Source: Lucifuga dentata
Lineage: Eukaryota > Chordata > Actinopteri > Ophidiiformes > Bythitidae
Assembly: GCA_014773175.1 (NCBI GenBank)
Contig: VXCM01000794.1
Coordinates: 134,464 to 198,463, forward strand
DNA length: 64,000 nt
Direction: 5' to 3'
A model generated the notes under the pieces. That model was not told the DNA's origin and searched no databases. It saw only the letters and a list, made by a program, of their open reading frames with translations. Below are positions 51,702-60,428 of this stretch, one piece after another. The position numbers and the translations under genes are program-made. The first letter of the stretch is position 1, and each line of letters begins with the position of its first letter.

Positions 51702-52764
51702 AAAAAGGGACTGTAGGAGGGTGAGAGTTATGTGGCTCCAGTTAGTTTTAAAGGAGCTAAACACATTTTTTTAAAAATTCAATTTCTTTCCACACTTACT
51801 TTGATGCCCCACATTGTCTTTCCTTCGTATTCTCTCTTTTTTTACTGGTCTCCCTGTATTTTCCTCATTATTTTCTAGCTCCTGTTTTTCTTTGCTCAAA
51901 CTGAATCAACGATCAAAGCAGATAAGAGACTGGGAAGTCCACAGTAATATACAGATATACTGTGCAGAGTTTGTACCCAACCGATTCAAGAGAAATGTTT
52001 GTGGTGGGCATAATACAAATTTAAAAAAGCGTAAAGCATTTTCTGAAAGTTTTTGATATCCAGCCACAGCAAAACCAATATATTTCATTTTCTTTTCATT
52101 TCATTTTACCTTTACTGGATTATAATTGAGTGAAACACTTATGGCGACTGTCTGGGATGTGTTATGACCAAAAATTAGAATTAGGAAGGCTCAGTTTGAG
52201 ACCTCAGCATTATGTTTGAAATATGTATTCTTTACCCAAACAATTCTGTGTTATATTTGTAAAATTTAGTATTTTTAGACTGGCTTGTAAAAATGGACCC
52301 TAGTGAATGGAAAGTCACTGTTCTTCTTTTTCAACGTAACTGCCTAACATATGCCTCCCTTTACATCTAATTGTGTATTTATATTTACAGAATCAAACAG
52401 AAAATTTTAATTTTTGAATGCATCATAGGCATAGATTTAAGTATGGACAGTTAGGGACATATCCCTATCAAAGTGAAGGTGCTACTGAATTTGTCCCTAC
52501 CTATATTTTCATCTGGTAGAGGTTGTTTTGTTTTTTTTTGTTCTTTTTTTACATTAGACGTTCATCACATATTCACTCCTGAAAACCATTAAACATGACA
52601 CGTCGCAACTTTCAAATAGTAATCACCATTGTAGTGTCTTAATCTTATCTCTGCTGACAGGATACATGCAATAATTAACATATTTTTGCCATTTCTAAGC
52701 ATGTATTTCATTTAAAAAAATGCATACTTGCTGCTGTATGTATATATGTATGTATGTAGTGTGT
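51702..52764. other. no gene recognised
   Basis: AT-rich intergenic sequence; nothing recognisable. Confidence 0.35.
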
Positions 52765-53049
52765 ACTGTGAAATGCTCTACCGCTGGAGTTAAAATCAGC
52801 AGAAACACTTGGCACTTTTAAAAGACTCATTTATTTAAGCAAGCTTTTGGATCATGGTTTTGATTTTATTGTTTTATCCTGCTTTATATTTTACTCTTGC
52901 TTTTATTACTTTACAAATGTTGTTTTGTACTATTTTGATTGTGTAAATTTAAAGTATTATGTTTACCTCCTCTTATTTTATTCTTCATGTTGTTTTATCT
53001 TCATGTAAAGCACTTTGTGACTAGTCTGTGAAAAAATGCTATATAAAAG

Positions 53050-53108
<59 letters not shown>

Positions 53109-53136
53109 CATTATTATTATTATTATTATTATTATG
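52765..53136 (+). mobile_element. LINE 3' end with (ATT)n tail
   Basis: The frame from about 52772 reads NALPLELKSAETLGTFKRLI, then YLSKLLDHGF, a common LINE C-terminus. It is followed by the fish LINE UTR signature GTAAAGCACTTTGTGACTAG, AAAAATGCTATATAAA and an ATT microsatellite tail (53052-53136). Confidence 0.6.
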
Positions 53137-54104
53137 GTTTGCATAAGATCTATATACAATTAAAATACTTTCACTTGTAGACATCAAACCTTTTTACTTT
53201 GACACGGACATCTCACAAACCTACCACAAGAAGCATTTTCCCATTTATATCCATGTTTTGCTTATAAATCTATATACTGTAACTTCTGAGCTGTTTGTCC
53301 TATATAACATATTTTATTACTCTAGTTTGAGTGGATAAATGTGAAAAGGGTGCTTGAAGTAGGTGGAGTTGGCCTTGAAATACTAGTAATTGCGACTGTA
53401 AGCCATTTTAAAAGCTCTGTCCTCTCTTTCAGTCTGATTGCTACAAGACTCAAGACTTTCCTGTAGCTGATAAAATGATTCATTTGTTAGAGCCACAGTA
53501 ACACTCAAACATTAATCTATTTTTAAACCACCACTTATACATCATAAATGCAATCCTTGTCCATGTCCTGTTTCACTGTTACTAACTAGAGGTTTGAGCT
53601 TTTGTTAAAATGTCATAATATTAAAAGTTTATTATAGAGGCTCACTTTGCCTCCATCTCACACCTGTTCCTTATCAGATTACCTGCAGGAAACATGATCA
53701 AGTAGTTGACAGGACAGCAGACTGGAGAAAACGCAGACAACTAAAATGTCCCTACCAATATTAAAATCAAATCTATGCCTTTGGAATGCATCATAATAAT
53801 TTCCATACATATTTAATCCAATTAAATGGCCAGAAATCTATATTTGAGGTGAAATCAATGTTGCGCAACTTTGTTTGCATTTCATTTTGATGTAATTATG
53901 GATAACTCATGAGGCAGAAAACTGCAAAGCTATGTCAGTAATTTATTTGTTGGCAAACAACTTTCACTGTTACAACAAATATTAGTTATGAGATCATTCA
54001 ATGTGGAACCCATACAAAAGGAATAAATAATTAGCAATAATATTGTAATAATAATCATGATCATAATAATTTAAAAAAGAAAAATAAAGCAAACTCAGTG
54101 CCAC
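53137..54104. other. no gene recognised
   Basis: AT-rich sequence between a LINE tail and the possible adgrl3 3' UTR; nothing recognisable. Confidence 0.35.
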
Positions 54105-56676
54105 TTTATTTACTCCTGCCTAAAGCCAGCTTCCTTTCCTCCAAGGTTGTTTTGCTGTCTTTAAACCAATAAACAGATAAATAAATAATTTCTCTCTTGG
54201 GGACATGGAGGGGGCTTGTGGGATACATGTGCAAGCTACACTTCATACATTTATGAAATTTCTCCCTACATGAGTAAACATTGGCTTTCCACATTGGACA
54301 GTGCTGCTATGTGCAGGGTTTTCACATCTTCAGTACACAAATATGGTGTAATCATGGCATTTCACAGGTGACACCCACCCTTTCTCAAATAGTGGCATTT
54401 CCATTTTTTTATCGATTGACATTTGTTATTCTCCACATTCTGTTCTGCACAAAAAGATTTGAACAAGCACAGAAAGGTAATGTCAATTTGGCAATAAAAA
54501 GGATATGATTCATATATTATTCTTGTGTTATCTTTGTTTTGTTCTTCCAGGCTCCTCCTAGCGCCTGAAGAAATAAATGCTATAGTCAACAACAAATGAG
54601 ATGAGACCAACTTCCAACAAAGACTAAAGATAATGGGGGAATTTGATTTTTAAAATATCACAGCATCATGCTAAATAAGTGAGATAATTGAAGCTCATTC
54701 ATGAAGCTTTCCTTATGTTGGTCAGCGCATCATTTTCCCATTACAGACACATTGCTGAAGTGAAGATCAGCGTTGTAATGAACCGCTTCATATTTAAGAG
54801 CCACGCTTTATACTGCTTCCTCTGGTGTCAAAGTGAAATTGACACATTAAACCGGCAAAGGGAACCTAAATTCTCTGCTCCAGAGCTCTGCATGGTAAGA
54901 CAATGCTGCTAATATACGAGAGATAAGAGATCCACACACCAGGAGTCTGACACATGGGAGTTGGGTGTGGTGTGTGTTGCATGTTAGAGAAAGACAGAGC
55001 GCAGCAGATGAGGCTTGAAGAAGAGACATCAGATCAAAACATGCCATTTAAATACACTGATCGCCTGAGTGGGCTTCGTGTAAAATATCATATTTACTGA
55101 TTGCTAACATACAAATACAGTTTAAAATATCTCACAGATTTCATACCGCTGAAATCTACCACCAGGCTGAGACAGGTCTTAATTTTTGTGTGACTGTGTT
55201 TTATGAATCACTTTTCTGACATGTAAATAAGGAAATACCATAGCAACGCCTCTTTCAAGGCAAATGCTAAAAGTGGCATTTACGAATGAGGACACATGGT
55301 GGCATGATGCTATTGGCCCTTAATGACACGTTAAATCTGCCACTGTGTTTTATGAATTCCCCCATTATTTCTAGCAACTGTCCATTTGTGAGAAATTCCT
55401 CCTTTATAACAGCCACATTTCATTACTCTTTTAGTTTTGAGTCTACAGTGTTAAAATATAGTAACAATTAATTTTCAAAACTTAAGTGATAACGGTGTTG
55501 CTATAAAAAGACTGAAGTGAAGTAAAAAGGCTGAAGTGTGTGTAAGGTATATGCTTAGTAAGTTTACCATCTCTGCATTAAAGAAAGAGTGATATGAGCG
55601 ATTGTTCCTTTGCTTGTTCTGGAGTTTACATGGGACCAGAACATGTCATGACATTTCAGAACAGTTCCACAGACAAAAAGTTTGCAACTCAAAATCTTTA
55701 AAAAAAAAAAAAAAAAAAAAAGAAGAGACTTGGTCATATGCAACATTTGTATCTGTATCTGTATTCTGTACAATACATAGAAACTGTTTGTGATCTCTTT
55801 GTCATCCTTTGATAACTGAAAACTTTTACAGAAGAAGAAATGCAACCCATTTTTTAAATTCAGTCTGTTGTAATATGATCTTCCTTCATTGTTTTCAGTG
55901 AGATATGCAGTAGCCGCAGTCACTACAACTTGCAGGAATGTTACACCAGCCCAGACACAAGTCCAGTTTAGCAGATACGAACAGGAAGATTCAGAACGTC
56001 AGTGTGATATTGTTACAGTTTGGTTGCTCAGTAAAACAGTTTTTGGGACGATCGGTTGTGAGGGCATATCATACATCCTCCACTTGATTGGCAGGTAGTG
56101 AGGTGGAGCCTTTGTTGGGGATCAGTTCATGTTGTGAACTCCAGGGTTTAACATCCTGCTGTACCCCTTGGAGAGATGGAAACATCATCCCTGTACAGAT
56201 CTTTAAGAGTGAGAAAGACAGACTAACAGACATACAGACAGATAGAGCTTCTTGCCCTGTAGTGTTGGGAGTGGAGACTATATGCTATGATCTGCTAGAA
56301 GTCCATATAGGGGAACTTGTAGGGCTATGGTTAATCCAAAATTGCAAATTAAAGTAACAGGTAGAGTAAAATTACAGAATCCCTCCCTATTCCTTTTCTT
56401 TCCTGTTTAAAGTTCCATTCCTGATTGATGTTCACAAAAAGGCTCTCAGCACCGCCCCTTCAGTCTGCACCGTTACTGACAATATTCAAGCTTTGCTTTC
56501 ATCTGACCAGCAATATCTCATCCACATTGTCATGAAACATAGAGAATGTTTGAAGCAGTACATCAATCCTGGGGCGGGCCAGCTCAGTCTGTCAATCAAC
56601 AACACCGGATGATTTTCATTGTAAGGTCAGAACTGTGACAGGGAGCTGGGGAGGGATAGAAGTCTGCTGTTTGGCT
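54105..56676 (-). other. adgrl3: adgrl3 downstream region, possible 3' UTR
   Basis: The 3' UTR starts at 56676 and runs leftward. The first clear AATAAA on the minus strand that I found is at 54105-54110, which would give a long 3' UTR of about 2.6 kb. That is common for neuronal genes but unproven here. The interval includes a dispersed inverted-end element at 54631-55366 and an A run at 55700-55721, so the true end may be nearer. Confidence 0.3.
54631..55366. mobile_element. short inverted-end element, family 2 copy (TAATGGGGGAATT ends)
   Basis: The left edge TAATGGGGGAATT and right edge AATTCCCCCATTA are inverse complements. Inside it matches the copy at 58646-59397, for example TTCATATTTAAGAGCCAC, TTCCTCTGGTGT.AAAGTGAAATT and CGCCTCTTTCAAGGCAAA. 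It is non-coding, and an origin as a non-autonomous DNA transposon is likely. Confidence 0.55.
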
Positions 56677-57320
56677 CTATAGGCTGGTAACCAGGTGGGA
56701 AGGGTCTACAGGCGGTTCCTCGGGTGACGAATCAGACTCCTCCTTGCTGCTGGACACCATGTATCCATCGCTGCCACCACGGCCCATGTGGTAGTAGGTC
56801 TGTAGCTCATGGAGGTGGTTCCTGGAACCCAAATTGGGCATGCTCTTATAATAGACGTCATCCAATTCTGGAGCGGTGGCACTCTTACAAGGCTGCAGCT
56901 CCCCAGAGCTGTTTTCCTCTCCATCCGTTAAACCGTTCATCTGCCCGTCTGGGAGGTCTGTCAGCACCGGCATGCTGGTGTAGAGCGAGTCTCTGTGGTT
57001 GGGCGAATGCGTATGCTCATCAGTTTGCTCGTTGGTCAGCAGGGGAAAGAAGCTCTCGTTGGTCTCTTGAGGAATGCGACGTGGTCGGGAGAAGCTATGG
57101 GGAGGAGGAGGAGGTGGAGGGTGGCTGTCTGGTGGAGGGGGTCGTGGAGGCAGGAGAGGGGCATTGGACTCCTCTCTGATGATCTCCAGACCCAGGTTCT
57201 CCTCATGGGGGAAGGCTGCTGGGTTGTCCAGCACCATGGGACCATTGTCCTCTTTGCTGCTGCCCATGCAACCACCAACACCACTGCTGCTGCTGCTGCT
57301 GCTGCCTCCTGCCATACTTC
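56677..57320 (-). CDS. adgrl3: adgrl3 terminal coding exon with PDZ ligand
   Basis: The acceptor GGTTCTTGCAG ends at 57321 and the stop TAG is at 56679-56677. The exon encodes a Ser run (seven, mostly AGC codons), [20 protein letters not shown], Pro-rich runs (PPRPPPP, PPPPPPP), [45 protein letters not shown] and finally HLVTSL. The Ser and Pro runs appear longer than in the mammalian tail I recall, giving a longer, more disordered linker. The antisense reading frames over this exon are shadows. Confidence 0.95.
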
Positions 57321-60300
57321 CTGCAAGAACCATTGAAGTAGACAGCTTATTAGGAAAAAGGAGCAGTGCTGTTGTTAGTTATGTGAAACGTGGTGATGAT
57401 TTTAGAGGATGACACTTACACAGGGCCCAAACAATTTAGATAATAATAGGCAGTCATGCAAATCATAATGCAAATTATTTAAGTCAGACTTGTCACCTCC
57501 ATTGGCCATGCTGCTGTTGACCAGCTTGTTCATCAGGTTGTGGTTGCGCTCGGTGGTGCCCCTCTCGTGGTTGTTGAGATAGGACGGGATATAGTTAGAG
57601 GTTAGCTCCTTGAGGATCTTCTTTTCCAGGGTGGTCTCCTTGTGGTTGCTGTGCGTACCGTAGCCACCACTACGGTCCAAAATCTGTACGCAGTCACTCA
57701 AATACTCACTGCTGGCCATGCTGTAGTTGTTGGCATGGTTACCATTGAGAGGGAGCGTATCCATGACACTGGAGTCTCTTGCATTGTTCAAGATGCCCTC
57801 TGAGAAGTAAATAATTTAAAAAAGCAACAATTATTAGGATAATTAAAGTAATTAGTGAGGAGAAATGATAGTTAGAGCATGTAAAATAGAACATTCACAC
57901 AAAACTCTACAAATATTTCATAGCTCCCAATGGGCTTATAAAAGATATGGTGAATCTGAAACCAATAACATATAGGATAAAAAAGTGATAATGTTTTGAA
58001 GGGAAAATTCCCTCAGGCATTTATGATTTATTTACGAAAAACCTCAGATGTAGTTTCTTCTGTCAATTTTTAAAAAAAAGTGACACATTCATGGAAAACA
58101 AGCTGTGATCATTTTAAGGATAAATCTATTGTATTTCATTTTAACAACACAAGCATTGATGTTAGGGTTAGGATCCACCTATTAAAACAGATACTGCACT
58201 TCAGGAAAGAACTTTTATGCTACATTTTCTCAAAACAGGTATTCTAAATCTACAAGACAAATCAAGGAACATAACTGTATTCCATGAACTAACTAATGTT
58301 TTGGAAAGGCTCATTAGCATAGCTGTAAATTAGAAAGAAAATGTTTGGCAGCATGCTTTCATGGCAAAAGAGAAAGAAGAAACTCAGTGTTACTGAAGTA
58401 GTTGAGTATTAATTTAACTCGTACTTGTGTCTCGGTAAGGTGCTAAGGTGGACAGCATGAAGGAGAAGAGAGAAAAGAGACGCGTCAGTAAACACATTAA
58501 GAGAAATAACTTTCACCAGATACCAAATCAACACTTGTATAGTCATTGGAAAGATGATGAAATATATTTAACAAAGAAAAATGGAATCAGTGGAGACCCC
58601 TTATGTTAACAGGAAATATACGTCATAAATTACATTTAAAACACAGTGGGCGAAATTCATAAAAAAAAAATCATGCTATCAACACAGTGTCACACTAAAT
58701 AAAGATCACAATAATTAAAACTCATTCTTAAAGCTTCCCTTATGTTAATCAGTGCAGCAATGTCCAATTAATGGAGCATTGTTGTAAGGGGTGTGACAGG
58801 TAAAAGCCAATGAAGATCGGTATGTTAATGAGCTGCTTCATATTTAAGAACCACACTTTATACTATTTCCTCTGGTGTAAAAGTGAAATTGGCATGTTAA
58901 ATTTGGCAACAGAAACCTAAAATCTCTGCTTTAGACCTCAACATTTTAAGAGATCAACGGTAAGAGATAGATCCACTTTCTACGGCGAGTCAAGGTGCAC
59001 AGAGAGAGACGCGGAGTGCTGATGTTGAGACTGGAGCAATAGCTGCAGTACCACTAGAATGTGTAAAATACACCAACTGGTGAGCTGAGTGGGCATAAAT
59101 ATAAACTTTATTGATCATTGACATGTGATGCAAATACAATTTAAAACGTTGCCCCAATTTCATACTGTTAAAATTTACCTTCAGACTGAAACAGGTCTTA
59201 ATGTTTGCCTGACAGTGTGTTTTATGAATCACTTCACCAACGTGTAAATAAAGAAATACTATCTAACCCCTCTTTCAAGGCAAACGCTAAAAGAGATCGG
59301 TAACAGGTGTTTATGAATGAGGGAACATGGTTGCATTATGGCATTTATCCTTATAAACAAGTTAAGTCTGGCACTGTGTTTTATGACTTCCACCCAGTAT
59401 ATTCTGTAGATATTCAGTACCGCAAGCAATGTTTAATTCCCAGTTGTCACATACAAAAAGATGTTCAAAATGAAGAGCATGTAAAATAGAACATTCACAC
59501 AAAATACTACAAATATTTCATGGCTCCCAATGGGCTTATAAAAGATATGTTGAATCTGAAACCAATAACATATAGTACTGTATATGCATCTACAGAAAAT
59601 ATATTAAATCTGCATGTGGACTCATACTATTTCGATAAATCATGAACAGAATTTCAACCCAACATTTATGTGCTGTGAGATGTGCCCAGTGGGTGTCCTT
59701 TGTGAAAAATTACTGCAGTGTGATTGATTACCTCACTTGGGAGCCATAATAAGGCCAGAGAAGATATACAGTCAAAAGTATATCACAGTAGCAAACATTT
59801 TAAAATGGAAGGACCATGCAAAATGAATTCAATGTACTAAAAAAATAACTGTACGCTAACTTTCCAAATTGTGTATATAATAGGAACATCAAGCACACCT
59901 TGAGTGTTGTACATGCCGACGGCTGGGTTGTTATAGACTGCCGAGTCCCCCAGGAGAGTGTTATAAGGATTGTTAGTACCATGGGGACGAAGGAGAGCAT
60001 TAGTTATAAGATGATTAGCCATGGCTCCTGGTACAGGCAGACAGAGAAAGAGAGAGGAAGAGCAACAGCCAAATCGAAGGAGGAAGAAAGAGGAAAAGCA
60101 ACAGCCAAGTCAAGACAGGAAAAAGAGAGAAGCAAGCCAGAAAAAAAGGATAAAGCGGAGGAAGAGATTGAAGGAGTGAAAGAACATGTAGACGCAAACC
60201 AGAGTGGAAGTACGTGCGAGAGAGAAAAGAGTGGAGAGTGAGATGGAAAGTGAGTGTGTGGAAGAAAGAGAGAGAAGAGGACAAGTAAATCAAACACGCA

Positions 60301-60384
60301 AACATAGTTTGAGGTGAAAGCCAAGAAAAAAGCTTGACAAAGTCATTCTTGCAGCCACAGCATACAGGCAGAGGGGGAGAGGGG

Positions 60385-60428
<44 letters not shown>

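Noticed and set aside
56724..57412. Plus-strand ORFs over the last adgrl3 exon
   Set aside because: Shadows of a well-identified coding exon on the minus strand.
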